Source: WJMT01 sp964624145
Lineage (GTDB): Bacteria; Acidobacteriota; Aminicenantia; Aminicenantales; Aminicenantaceae
NCBI GenBank assembly: GCA_964624145.1
Contig: CAZUXT010000003.1
Location: 143,677-207,676, forward strand
DNA: 64,000 nt
Reading direction: 5' to 3'
The notes below the pieces were generated by a model, which was not told the DNA's origin, ran no database searches, and saw only the letters and a list, made by a program, of their open reading frames with translations. Shown here one piece after another: positions 54,534 to 63,357 of the stretch; positions within the stretch are counted from its first letter, which is position 1; each line of letters begins with the position of its first letter. Both the position numbers and the translations under genes were made by a program.

Positions 54534-54562
54534 TTGACAATTTTTCAATCAAACGATAGTCT
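54534..54562 (+). promoter_or_regulatory. Putative promoter for the HcnA/HcnB-like genes
   Basis: TTGACA, a 17-base spacer and TAGTCT in the divergent intergenic region. Confidence 0.4.
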
Positions 54563-54597
54563 AGGAATTCAAAAATCCAGAAATTTTGTCCAGAAAA

Positions 54598-54885
54598 ATG
54601 GAAGACCTAAGAATAGACACAATCAAAAGAAAACAGAAAATCACATTAAAGGTTAACGGCACTGAAATACAAGCGTATAAAGGGGAAACGGTTCTGGCCG
54701 CCCTGATAGCAGCGGGATATAAAACCCTGAAAAATAATCCTGTAAACCAAGAGCCCAGAGGCGCTTTGTGCGGCATGGGAGTGTGTTTTGAGTGCACGGT
54801 GACGATAAACGGGGTCCCGAATATCAGAGCCTGTATGACCGAAGTCAGTGAAGGAATGAACATAGAGACCAATGATCAAAGATAA
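54598..54885 (+). CDS. HcnA-like 2Fe-2S protein
   Basis: A 95-aa ferredoxin-like subunit; start is the ATG of MEDLRIDTIK (the frame extends to a TTG at 54586). It shows ALCGMGVCFECTVTINGV and the later CM, giving the C-x4-C-x2-C spacing of a [2Fe-2S] cluster found in the small subunit of hydrogen-cyanide synthase and D-hydroxyproline dehydrogenase. Fourteen bases of overlap with the next gene indicate co-translation. It would pass electrons between the flavoproteins. Confidence 0.85.
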   Translation: MEDLRIDTIKRKQKITLKVNGTEIQAYKGETVLAALIAAGYKTLKNNPVNQEPRGALCGMGVCFECTVTINGVPNIRACMTEVSEGMNIETNDQR

Positions 54886-56281
54886 ATACAATATCGTCAT
54901 CATAGGAAGCGGATTTTCAGGAATCGCCGCTGCTGATATTCTGGCCGACCATGACTTGAGCATCCTTCTAATTGACGAAAATATCCACATCGGCGGCCAG
55001 CTCTTAAGGAAAATACCCGAAGAGCTGGGAGATTATCCATCGTACAAACCGGATAAAATAAAAAGGATCGGATTTAATTTCATAGAAAAAGTCAAAGAAA
55101 AGAAAATCACCTTAATGAACAAGACCGCTCTCCTGGGAGTCTATGAGAACAATGAGCTTTTGATCGAATACAACAGGGAAAAAACATTCACGCTTAAATA
55201 CGACTTTCTTCTCTTTGCCACAGGCGCAAGGGAACGATTTTTTCCTTTTAAAGGATGGACCCTTCCCGGAGTGTACTCCACAGGAATGCTTCAGGTCCTT
55301 ATCAAGAGCTTCGGGGTTTTGCCCGCAAAGAAAATGCTGATGGCCGGCTCCGGATTGTTTCTGTTTGCAGCCGCTTATGAATACCTGAAAAACGGCGGAA
55401 AACTGCTCGGCCTTATGGAACAGTCTGCTTTCTGGAACAAAGTCAAATTTCTCCCTCAATTTTTCCATCAATCATCCAAATTTATGGAAGGAGCGGGCTA
55501 TATATCCAAAATACTCTCTTCCGGAGTGCCCGTAAAATTCCGGAGACATATCATAGAAGCACGGGGTGAAAAAACCCTGGAGGAAGTGGTCGTAGGAAAG
55601 CTTGACAAGAACGGCGAACTCATCAGCGGAACAGAGAAAACATACCAGACCGATGCCCTTGTCGTCGGATACGGCTTTGTGCCGAACACCGAAGCCCCCC
55701 AGATGGCGGGCTGCCAACTGGAATATTCCAAAGACAAAGGGGGCTGGACAGTTGTAGTGAACGACCGCATGGAGACCAATGTGGAAAACATCCTTGCAGC
55801 CGGGGAAATCACGGGTATAGGCGGCGCCAATAAATCCTTAAACGAGGGGAAGATCGCGGCGTACTCCATTCTGGAAAAACTCGGGCTCATGGATGAGGCA
55901 GACCTGGCGCCTCTTTTCAAAAAACTCAAAAAAGAGAGAAAACACCATATGAGCTTTGTTAAGTGCTTCAACTCTCTCTATAAAATCAAACCAAAAACAG
56001 TTCTCGGAATCCCGGATGACACTATTGTGTGCCGCTGTGAAAGCATTGATATGAAAAGCATAAAGGATGCTATCAGCATGGGCTGTAATGACCCGAACGG
56101 CCTTAAAATGGCCACGCGCTGCACTATGGGTCAATGCCAGGGCCGGACATGCGCTCCTGTTATCTATGACCTGCTGCACATTCTGTGCGGCCGCACTCCG
56201 GAAGAAACCGGTCTGTTCTCTGTAAGGCCCCCCTTTAAACCCGTATCTATCAGCGCTTTAAACAAATCCAACAGATCCTGA
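54872..56281 (+). CDS. HcnB-like NAD(P)/FAD oxidoreductase with C-terminal 2Fe-2S domain
   Basis: A 469-aa flavoprotein. N-terminal FAD site IVIIGSGFSGIAAADIL, second nucleotide site near KKMLMAGSGLFLFAAAYEYL, and a BFD-like C-terminal cluster CRCESIDMKSIKDAI ... RCTMGQCQGRTC with four cysteines. This is the HcnB/alpha-subunit arrangement of the heterotrimeric dehydrogenases; it pairs with the 2Fe-2S protein upstream (14-base overlap) and the divergent DAO-type oxidase. It probably oxidises glycine, D-amino or imino acids and donates electrons to the membrane. Catabolic use is more plausible than cyanide formation in this gene set. Confidence 0.87.
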   Translation: MIKDKYNIVIIGSGFSGIAAADILADHDLSILLIDENIHIGGQLLRKIPEELGDYPSYKPDKIKRIGFNFIEKVKEKKITLMNKTALLGVYENNELLIEYNREKTFTLKYDFLLFATGARERFFPFKGWTLPGVYSTGMLQVLIKSFGVLPAKKMLMAGSGLFLFAAAYEYLKNGGKLLGLMEQSAFWNKVKFLPQFFHQSSKFMEGAGYISKILSSGVPVKFRRHIIEARGEKTLEEVVVGKLDKNGELISGTEKTYQTDALVVGYGFVPNTEAPQMAGCQLEYSKDKGGWTVVVNDRMETNVENILAAGEITGIGGANKSLNEGKIAAYSILEKLGLMDEADLAPLFKKLKKERKHHMSFVKCFNSLYKIKPKTVLGIPDDTIVCRCESIDMKSIKDAISMGCNDPNGLKMATRCTMGQCQGRTCAPVIYDLLHILCGRTPEETGLFSVRPPFKPVSISALNKSNRS

Positions 56282-56296
56282 TCCGGCGGAACCTTA

Positions 56297-56812
56297 TCAA
56301 ACCTGTCTTTCTGAAAGAATCCTTTTCTGGAGCTCTTTTGCCTCGGCCAGCAGCTCATCCAGCTTATCAAAAATGATTCTGATCTTGATATTAGAAAGCT
56401 TTCTTTTCCCCTCCTGCTGGGAAGCGTAATTTAAGGTCATAAATTTCTTTATTTCCTCTTCGGTCATCAGTTCATTTAAAAACTCATCTTCAAGAAGTTC
56501 TTCGACCAGCTCCTGTTCTTCCTCTGTTTTAGCAAGCATGTTGTACTCGTTGAGCAGGTTTTCTCTCCAGTTTTTATAATCAGGCGTCACATATTCGGGA
56601 AGCGGGCCCAGCAGCCTTCTGGCATTTTTTATGGATTCTCTGAAAAAATCTTCACCTTCGCGCAGAAACCTTTTAGCCCTATAAAAGTCAGTCTGACTCT
56701 GTTGAGAATCCTTTTTCAAGATATTCTCAAATGCCTCTATAGCTTCCTTTAAAGACCTAAAACATTTAAGGGCCTTCGGATACACCAATTGTTCCGTGTC
56801 ATTTGCTTTCAT
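56297..56812 (-). CDS. Predicted coiled-coil protein of unknown function
   Basis: A 171-aa highly charged helical protein (rich in E, K, L) without signal or membrane segment; heptad-like leucines lie around LVEELLEDEFLNELMTEEEI. No catalytic motif is seen. GGGAG precedes the ATG. It follows 6-phosphofructokinase by 44 bases in the same direction. I do not recognise a family. Confidence 0.6.
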   Translation of the reverse strand: MKANDTEQLVYPKALKCFRSLKEAIEAFENILKKDSQQSQTDFYRAKRFLREGEDFFRESIKNARRLLGPLPEYVTPDYKNWRENLLNEYNMLAKTEEEQELVEELLEDEFLNELMTEEEIKKFMTLNYASQQEGKRKLSNIKIRIIFDKLDELLAEAKELQKRILSERQV

Positions 56813-56856
56813 GCCGTTATACTCCCATTTTTTATCCAGAAATGCCTCTCTAAAAC

Positions 56857-57813
56857 TCAGGTTAAAATCTGGATCAATTTTATAAATTGAGAAAAATTTT
56901 CACGTTTGTATCGGACCGTATCCTTTAAAGGATAGACCACCGGTCCATCATTTCTCCAGCCCACAGCATGATTCTTTTTTCCCTGTAAGAGAGCATCCAC
57001 TGCCGCGCTCCCCATTCTGGCTCCCAATATCCTGTCAAAAGCACTGGGACTTCCCCCTCTTTGGATATGGCCTATGACCGTAACCCGGACATCATCGATA
57101 TACTTTCTCAGTTCTTCAGCCAGGATTCCTGTCTTTCCCGAACCTTCGGCAACCACAATGATCCAGCTTCTTTTTCCGGATTTTCTGCCCTGTTTCACTT
57201 TTTCTAAAATACTGTCCATATCCTGTTCTATCTCCGGAATAATGACATCTTCGGCTCCTCCGGCCAGGGCAGAGTGAACCGCAATGGCTCCGGACTCTCT
57301 TCCCATGACCTCAACCAGGAAAATCCGGTCCATGCTGTAAGCCGTATCCCTTATCTTGTCTATGGCATCCATAGCTGTGTTTAAGGCCGTATCAAAACCA
57401 AGTGTTTCCTGAGTGCCGGCAATATCATTGTCTATGGTGGCCGGAATTCCTACGGCAGGGAAATCAAATTCCCTGTTAAACACCAGAGCCCCTTTGTAAG
57501 AGCCGTTTCCGCCTATGACAATAAAGCCCTCGATTCCGCTTTCCATCATATTTCTATATGCTTTTTCCCGTCCGGCTCTTTTTAAGAATTCTTCTGACCT
57601 GGCTGTTTTTAAAAACGTACCGCCCAGGTTGATGATATTGCTGACATCCCTTCTATCCAACTCTATGAAATTTTTATCCACCAGGCCCTGGTATCCGTGA
57701 GAGACTCCTGTCACTGAAACCCCCTGAGACAAGGCATATCGCACCACACTCCTTATAGCGCTGTTCATTCCCGGTGAATCTCCCCCGGAGGTCAAAATAG
57801 CGATTCTCTTCAT
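56857..57813 (-). CDS. pfkA: 6-phosphofructokinase
   Basis: A 318-aa PfkA-type kinase that phosphorylates fructose 6-phosphate. Key blocks: LTSGGDSPGMNSAIR, GYQGLVDKNF, VIGGNGSYKGALVF, PATIDNDIAGTQETLG, MGRESGAIAVHSALAGG and IQRGGSPSAFDRILGARMG. The residue that selects the phosphoryl donor (G in ATP enzymes, D in PPi enzymes) is glycine (GGNGS) and the PxTIDND position is alanine, not lysine, so ATP use is expected. The usual GGDGS aspartate is asparagine here. Confidence 0.93.
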   Translation of the reverse strand: MKRIAILTSGGDSPGMNSAIRSVVRYALSQGVSVTGVSHGYQGLVDKNFIELDRRDVSNIINLGGTFLKTARSEEFLKRAGREKAYRNMMESGIEGFIVIGGNGSYKGALVFNREFDFPAVGIPATIDNDIAGTQETLGFDTALNTAMDAIDKIRDTAYSMDRIFLVEVMGRESGAIAVHSALAGGAEDVIIPEIEQDMDSILEKVKQGRKSGKRSWIIVVAEGSGKTGILAEELRKYIDDVRVTVIGHIQRGGSPSAFDRILGARMGSAAVDALLQGKKNHAVGWRNDGPVVYPLKDTVRYKRENFSQFIKLIQILT

Positions 57814-57861
57814 CTTCAGTTTATCTGATATCAGATTATGAGAGGAGAGTCAACCAAATCA

Positions 57862-59361
57862 TCAGTTTGTGTCAAACAGAAGAGCATAGATATCCGGAAG
57901 ACTGCGTTGTAATTTCAACAAAAGGGCCTCAGGCAGCCATTCCTTTTGCAAGGGAACTCTCTTTACATAAAGAGAGGAATGGTTGATGTCCCGTCCGTAT
58001 TTATAATCAATAGGAAACTCTCCTGCGGAATTGATCTGATTGGCATCCAGCAGCGGGTTCGGAACGGATAGGAAAAACCGGCTTTCGCTGTTTTTATTCC
58101 GGCCGAATAGATTTTTTTCCTTAAGATAAAGATAAAGGCTCACGGCTTCTGCTTCTGCAGGGTCAATGATGCGGATATCTTCCGGAATGATATCCCTGTA
58201 TTTTTCATCAACTGTTCTAAGAAAAAGAAAATGGTCCCTGAATTCCTTCTCAAAGAGCGGATAATGGGTGCATCCGAGGATAACGGATCTGATCCTCCCT
58301 GTCTCTCCTCTTTCCAGCGCCTCAGCAGCCAGGCTTGTCACATAGTACTTTATGTAGTTCTCCACGGAATTGAGTTCCGCGGTGATGATGTTCCCCTCCT
58401 CATCTCTTTCCAAAAGCAGTCCGTCTCCGGTATCAAAATGGTATTCTTCCCAGAGGGATAGATCTATGGCATAAGCAGGATGTCCCAATCCCGGTCCCTG
58501 ATAGAGACCGGATCCTCTGACAACGGCCGTATCGGGTGCCATATAAGCCGGATCTCCGTCAACAGCACCGGCCAATCCGAAACAAGGCTGCTGCAGGATA
58601 TCCACTCCTTCGATGCCTTTTTCTGAAAAATATTTCTTAAGTGCTTTGGGATATCCCATGGAGCTGCAGGTCCCTTCCGTGGCAAAAACAGCCACCGCAT
58701 CCTTTGTATCCGCATTATAGAGCTCGACAGCCTCTCTGGCCCCCGCATCTATGATGCCTATGGCCTTCATATCCAATCCCCACTCTTTCAGAATCCGCTC
58801 CACAAGCTCAAACCCGTAAGCTGTGGCTGTGTTGCAGGCTATGACAATGGCTTTGACCGGCTGTTTTTCACCTGCCGGAGATTTTTCTTCCGGCGAGATA
58901 GAGTATTTGTCAGCCAAAAGAAAGCGGACGTCCTTGATGATCAATTCTCTAAGAAAATCGGTTTTTCCTTCAGACGGATACCTTCCGTAAGGCATATTGG
59001 CTTTGTCTCCAAGATAAATGAACTTCTCCGAAACAAAATCAGGAATACCGTCACTTCCCCACTCATGGGTGCGGTTATCGAACGCATCCAGCTGGATAAT
59101 GGCGTTTAATACGGTAAGCCCCCCTGTCCCGGAATCAAAAACCCCTATGGGCAAAGAATCCCGTTCGCCGGGGTATTCACTAAAGTCAATATAAAACGGA
59201 CTCTCTGGATCCAAGCTGATCTCAGATACCAGCTGAAATTTCTCTGATCCGGACGCAAGCGAATTGTCCTGCTTTTCCATACGGGACGAACAGGAAGAGA
59301 AAAGAACAGCCAAAAGGAACACACCGACAAAAAAACAGCCTCTGCTCTTAGTGTATCTCAT
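57862..59361 (-). CDS. Lipoprotein glutamate-racemase-like protein
   Basis: A 499-aa protein with a lipobox (LFSSC, Cys 24) and a full Asp/Glu-racemase-like core: LPIGVFDSGTGGLTVLNAII (D76), KANMPYG, AIVIACNTATAYG with catalytic Cys, and GCTHYPLFEKEF with the second Cys. It is almost twice the usual MurI length (about 265 aa): the N-terminus, a middle insertion (about residues 220-340) and a C-terminal tail are extra. Cytosolic MurI supplies D-glutamate for peptidoglycan; an exported version is unusual. It starts 14 bases after a tricorn-like protease, so the two are probably coupled. Activity is untested. Confidence 0.85.
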   Translation of the reverse strand: MRYTKSRGCFFVGVFLLAVLFSSCSSRMEKQDNSLASGSEKFQLVSEISLDPESPFYIDFSEYPGERDSLPIGVFDSGTGGLTVLNAIIQLDAFDNRTHEWGSDGIPDFVSEKFIYLGDKANMPYGRYPSEGKTDFLRELIIKDVRFLLADKYSISPEEKSPAGEKQPVKAIVIACNTATAYGFELVERILKEWGLDMKAIGIIDAGAREAVELYNADTKDAVAVFATEGTCSSMGYPKALKKYFSEKGIEGVDILQQPCFGLAGAVDGDPAYMAPDTAVVRGSGLYQGPGLGHPAYAIDLSLWEEYHFDTGDGLLLERDEEGNIITAELNSVENYIKYYVTSLAAEALERGETGRIRSVILGCTHYPLFEKEFRDHFLFLRTVDEKYRDIIPEDIRIIDPAEAEAVSLYLYLKEKNLFGRNKNSESRFFLSVPNPLLDANQINSAGEFPIDYKYGRDINHSSLYVKRVPLQKEWLPEALLLKLQRSLPDIYALLFDTN

Positions 59362-59375
59362 GCGCGGAAGCCCGA

Positions 59376-62300
59376 TTATTTCTTCTCTTTAATGAGATCT
59401 TTGATGACGCTTATGGCTTTTTCGAGCTGGGGATCCGTACCTTTTAATTCATTATTCAGGTCATTAACCACTTCAATATCCGGTTTGACTCCCCCGCTTG
59501 TCTCCAGGTCCTTTCCGTCAAGCGTGTAACATCCCCAGAAGGGCAGCCTGAAATAAGCTCCGTTCATCAATCCCGCACCGGTCGTAAAGATCAACCAGCC
59601 GTAAGTGGTGTTTCCGATGACAGGTCCTCTGTCAAGAGCCTTGAATCCATTCGCTGTCATCTCTCCGTCACTGAGCGTCACTTCATTAACCAGAAGCACT
59701 ATGGGTTTGTCTTCAAATCCAAAAGATGACTGGGGGGTCTCCGCAAGGCCTCTTATCTTCCACTTTGCATAAACAGGCTTTGTGAGGGCCTGCAGGACCC
59801 TGTCATGAACATTTCCGCCAAAATTATAGCGCAGGTCCAGTATCAATCCTTTCCTCGGCACAGCGTCCCTCTCGAGCTCTCTCAGGAATCGTTCCAGGTC
59901 TCCTCCGCCCATGGCCCGCATATAGATATAGGCTATCTCATCATCCGTATTTTCCTTCACATAATCACGCCGGCTGTCGATCCACTCCTCCAAAACGAGC
60001 CGGTTTTCCTGTCCGGCGGAGATCGGCTCGACCGAGACTTTCTTTTCTTCGCCTGTCCTATCTTTCTTAAAACCCAGCACGACCCTCTTCCCTATCTTTC
60101 CGTTAAAAAGCTTCCATATATTTTCCTGAGCTTTGACACTCTGTCCGTTTACGGATACCAGTTCATCCCCCTGAGATACCTCTTCTCTGTAAAAGTACAG
60201 CGGACCGTCCTTTATGATGCGCTTCAAAAAGACATTGCCCTCAATAAAATCCCACTCCGCTCCGACATGGGCGCTCGGTTCCTCTGTCCTTGCTCCCATG
60301 GCCCCTCTTATTCCGGTGTGAGAGGAATTGAGATATCCGATCATCTCATTGGCATAGTCGTAAAAATCCCTGTCCTCCCTCACTTGCTGGAGCACAGGCT
60401 TGAATTTTTCATAGAGCCCGTCCCAATCAACATTGTGAAGTTTCTCATCATAATAGTAGTGCTTCAAAGTGTAATAGACCTCTCCCAGCATCTGATCGTA
60501 TTCATCGACCTTATCCACTTTGATATCCACGTCAAAAGACACCCTTTCGCTCTTGCTTGTCTTTAAATTTATCCTGCCTATGCTTCCGGAACTCAGATAG
60601 TACAGATATTCTCCGCCCTTGCGGCACTGGAGACTTCTTGGATATCTGATGGCAGGCATAAACGGTTCGAACTTCCCTCTTTCTTCCTCTTTCAGGCTGG
60701 TCTTCCATAAATGATACGTGCCGTCTGTATCTGATACGAAATAGACTGTCTCCCCATCCACCGGAGAGATCACAAAGGCGCTGTCATCACCCAGGCTGTT
60801 CGTTATCCTCTTGGTCTGCCTTTCTCTATCTTCCATATCAAAAACGACCTTGGGTTCTTCTTTATCCTTCTTCTCTTTATCTTTTTTTCCTTCTTCTTCT
60901 TTATCCTCGGCCTTGAACAGCTCCTCGAATTTATCTTCCTTGAACTCGGGTTTTTCAGGAGCGAAATCAACCCTGTAAATATCCCATTTTCCTGTGAATT
61001 CAGGAAAGCTGTGCCCGAAACGGTTTGAGGAGAACAGCATGAACTTACAGTCCTGAGACCAGTACGGGCTTCCTTCATCATAAGCCGTATCCGTAAGAAG
61101 GATCTTTTGCTTCGAGTTGATATCAACGGCAAAAATGTCCGTATGGCTGTTTTTTTGTGGGACGACCGCCAGAAAAGCGCTATCCGGAGACCAGACAAAC
61201 GCATCGCCGAAACGGCCGCCAAAATCTCCCTCTATGAGCAGGTGGTCATCCTTTTTATCAGGGCTGATGAGTCTTATCTGTTTTTTCCCTCTGTAATAAG
61301 CGATCCACTTTCCGTCCGGAGAAAAAGTGGGCAATAGTTCATCCTCTGGGCTTGAAACCAGGAGTTCCGGTTCCCCGTCTCCCAGCGCTGAAACAAGATA
61401 TATATCAGGATTGGCATTTATATCACAAACATACGCCAAAAGGCGGCTGTCCTTATCCCAGCTGATCTGTTTTTCCCTCCATGGAGTTCGGGTGATATTG
61501 CGCGCAAATCCTCCCTTACTTGCCATGACAAAGATATCTCCCCGTACCACAGCCGCTATCTTTTTTCCGTCCGGAGATATCTTGTATTCAGAGACAGAAG
61601 CTTCTTTGTAATGAAAAGTCCTGCTGTTTTTTGTCTCACTGGGCGCGCTGATTGTAACAGGGTGGGATTCGCCTTTTTCCAGGTTGGTAACCCATAATCC
61701 GAAATCTCTTTCATAGACCGATAAAGCTGTATCATCCGCTATGGAGAGCCATTTTATATCTCCCTCTTTAAAGTGGGTTACAGGAGTCAAACCGTTTCCG
61801 TCTTTTCCTACGGACCAGATGTTCTTGTTGTTGTATTCCCTGTCACTTACAAAATAAATTTTTCCCTCGGAATGTCCCCATTGAGGCCAAAAACAGTTGC
61901 TCTGATCCGAGATCACAAGTTCCGCCTGGTCTTTTTCGAATCCCTTTCTCCAGATCTCGGATGTGTTGGAGCCCCGGTATCCTCTTCGCCACCAATACCC
62001 GTTCTCCATGCCTAAGGAAAAGACATATTCCTGCCCGTCCGGAGACAGATCCGCATAAAAGGGCCAGCTCCAGTAGGTATCAAGGATAGGATAAGCATTC
62101 CCTCCCTGCAGGGAGATCTTAAAAAGGCTTGAAGAAGAGGAACGGCCTGAATGAAAAATGACCCATTTTCCATCCTCAGTTATGTCATTTCCCACATCAC
62201 CTGCCGAATGATACGTCAGGCGCCTGGGCACGCCTCCTTCCGAATCTATGACATAGATATCATCATTCCCGTTTCGGTTCGATGTAAAAACCAGCTGTTT

Positions 62301-62537
62301 TCCGTCCGGAGTCCACAAAGGCTTGTAGTCATAGGCTATGTGGTCGGTAATCCTCCGGGCATCCCCTCCTTTTGAGGAAACAACCCAGATATCCCCCATA
62401 TAAGAAAAAGCAATCATACTCCCGTCACCGGAAAGTGCCGGATACCTGAGACCTATAAGTTCTTCGGAATAAACAGATCCCGAAAACACGATCACACTCA
62501 ATAAAATTAAAATCCCTATAAAACTTTTTTGCTTCAC
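59376..62537 (-). CDS. Exported tricorn-like S41 protease (paralogue B)
   Basis: A 1053-aa exported protease beginning with GTG, with AAAGGGG upstream. A signal peptide (ending near SGSVYS) is followed by WD40-like blades (SPDGK, WTPDGK, WSPDS), a charged linker rich in K and E (about residues 530-580), and a PDZ-S41 module. The auxiliary motif is SSHTG, as in tricorn, and the nucleophile block is NEVTLSDGEMT, so both catalytic serines are present, unlike paralogue A. It probably degrades peptides in the periplasm and is followed by the lipoprotein racemase-like gene. The two share layout but are clearly different sequences. Confidence 0.88.
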   Translation of the reverse strand: MKQKSFIGILILLSVIVFSGSVYSEELIGLRYPALSGDGSMIAFSYMGDIWVVSSKGGDARRITDHIAYDYKPLWTPDGKQLVFTSNRNGNDDIYVIDSEGGVPRRLTYHSAGDVGNDITEDGKWVIFHSGRSSSSSLFKISLQGGNAYPILDTYWSWPFYADLSPDGQEYVFSLGMENGYWWRRGYRGSNTSEIWRKGFEKDQAELVISDQSNCFWPQWGHSEGKIYFVSDREYNNKNIWSVGKDGNGLTPVTHFKEGDIKWLSIADDTALSVYERDFGLWVTNLEKGESHPVTISAPSETKNSRTFHYKEASVSEYKISPDGKKIAAVVRGDIFVMASKGGFARNITRTPWREKQISWDKDSRLLAYVCDINANPDIYLVSALGDGEPELLVSSPEDELLPTFSPDGKWIAYYRGKKQIRLISPDKKDDHLLIEGDFGGRFGDAFVWSPDSAFLAVVPQKNSHTDIFAVDINSKQKILLTDTAYDEGSPYWSQDCKFMLFSSNRFGHSFPEFTGKWDIYRVDFAPEKPEFKEDKFEELFKAEDKEEEGKKDKEKKDKEEPKVVFDMEDRERQTKRITNSLGDDSAFVISPVDGETVYFVSDTDGTYHLWKTSLKEEERGKFEPFMPAIRYPRSLQCRKGGEYLYYLSSGSIGRINLKTSKSERVSFDVDIKVDKVDEYDQMLGEVYYTLKHYYYDEKLHNVDWDGLYEKFKPVLQQVREDRDFYDYANEMIGYLNSSHTGIRGAMGARTEEPSAHVGAEWDFIEGNVFLKRIIKDGPLYFYREEVSQGDELVSVNGQSVKAQENIWKLFNGKIGKRVVLGFKKDRTGEEKKVSVEPISAGQENRLVLEEWIDSRRDYVKENTDDEIAYIYMRAMGGGDLERFLRELERDAVPRKGLILDLRYNFGGNVHDRVLQALTKPVYAKWKIRGLAETPQSSFGFEDKPIVLLVNEVTLSDGEMTANGFKALDRGPVIGNTTYGWLIFTTGAGLMNGAYFRLPFWGCYTLDGKDLETSGGVKPDIEVVNDLNNELKGTDPQLEKAISVIKDLIKEKK

Positions 62538-62584
62538 TGCATTCCCCTTTCGTAATTTATTTAACGAAAATACAGGACAGAATT

Positions 62585-62611
62585 AGCCTGGACGATGAAT
62601 AAGTCAAGGCT
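62585..62611 (+). repeat. Dispersed intergenic repeat, copy 7 (divergent)
   Basis: AGCCTGGACGATGAATAAGT then CAAGGCT, AGCCT/AGGCT arms, followed by a TGTCATTGCGAAC stretch and a short CCGCAAGAAGGTGCGG stem, a common feature of bacterial REP-like elements. Confidence 0.55.
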
Positions 62612-62661
62612 GATGTGTCATTGCGAACGACCGCAAGAAGGTGCGGCAATCCCAGCGCCGT

Positions 62662-62865
62662 TCAGGCTTTTGTCACATTTTTAGCCACAAGGCCGCGTTC
62701 GTTTTGTTCTATGTCAAAATTGACTTCTTCTCCCTCTGTGAGTGTTTTAAAACCGGGCATGGCAATGGAAGAATAGTGAACAAAAATATCCTTATCCTGT
62801 CCCTCCTGTTCAATAAATCCATACCCTCTCTCATCACTGAACCATTTAACAATTCCTTTAGCCAA
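62662..62865 (-). CDS. Cold-shock protein (CspA family)
   Basis: A 67-aa single-strand nucleic-acid-binding protein. KGIVKWFSDERGYGFIEQEG contains RNP1 (GYGFI) and DIFVHYSSI is RNP2. The start codon is TTG, with AAGGAGG eight bases before it. Upstream there is a long stretch without a gene (62866-63357), consistent with the long leader typical of cold-shock genes. It is likely an RNA chaperone. Confidence 0.95.
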   Translation of the reverse strand: MAKGIVKWFSDERGYGFIEQEGQDKDIFVHYSSIAMPGFKTLTEGEEVNFDIEQNERGLVAKNVTKA

Positions 62866-63357
62866 GACTTAAACCTCCTTACGTTTTATAAGCACATACC
62901 TGTTGATGAAACGAATAAACATTAGAAAAAATTAATCCTGTGTTTTTGATTCCATGGCGAGACTTACTTTTTTGGTGGGACTTTTCTCATTTAAAACTCA
63001 AAACTCTCATTACTCCCTAGTCTTATAGCACAGGAAAAATCAATTGTCAAAAACTATTTTCCCCTGGAAATAATGAAAAATGGAGTGTTTTTATACAACG
63101 ATATTAAAAAAATTTTAAAATAGAGGCATCCAAAAGAGCATGAAACTGTAACATTTAAACAAAATTGGTTTGATTCTTGATATAAGTGACTGAAAATAAT
63201 TTTGTTAAGTGTCATCCGAGTGTAACCTTCTGTCTGACACATCGATATTGCCCGGCTCATTATAAATCCTTTTAAATCAATCACTTAAAACCCAGCCTTC
63301 TAATTGGCATATTTTTTGCTTAGTGATTAATGAAAATATATTTTAAGGGGAGCTGAA
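62866..63357. other. 492-bp intergenic stretch between divergent genes
   Basis: No frame with coding character was found. It should carry the promoter and leader of the cold-shock gene and the promoter of the radical SAM gene. A precursor-peptide gene was looked for and not found. Confidence 0.45.

Noticed and set aside
63054..63284. 76-codon minus-strand frame considered as a RiPP precursor near the radical SAM gene
   Set aside because: No ribosome site, opposite strand, AT-driven composition and no leader/core pattern or repeat.
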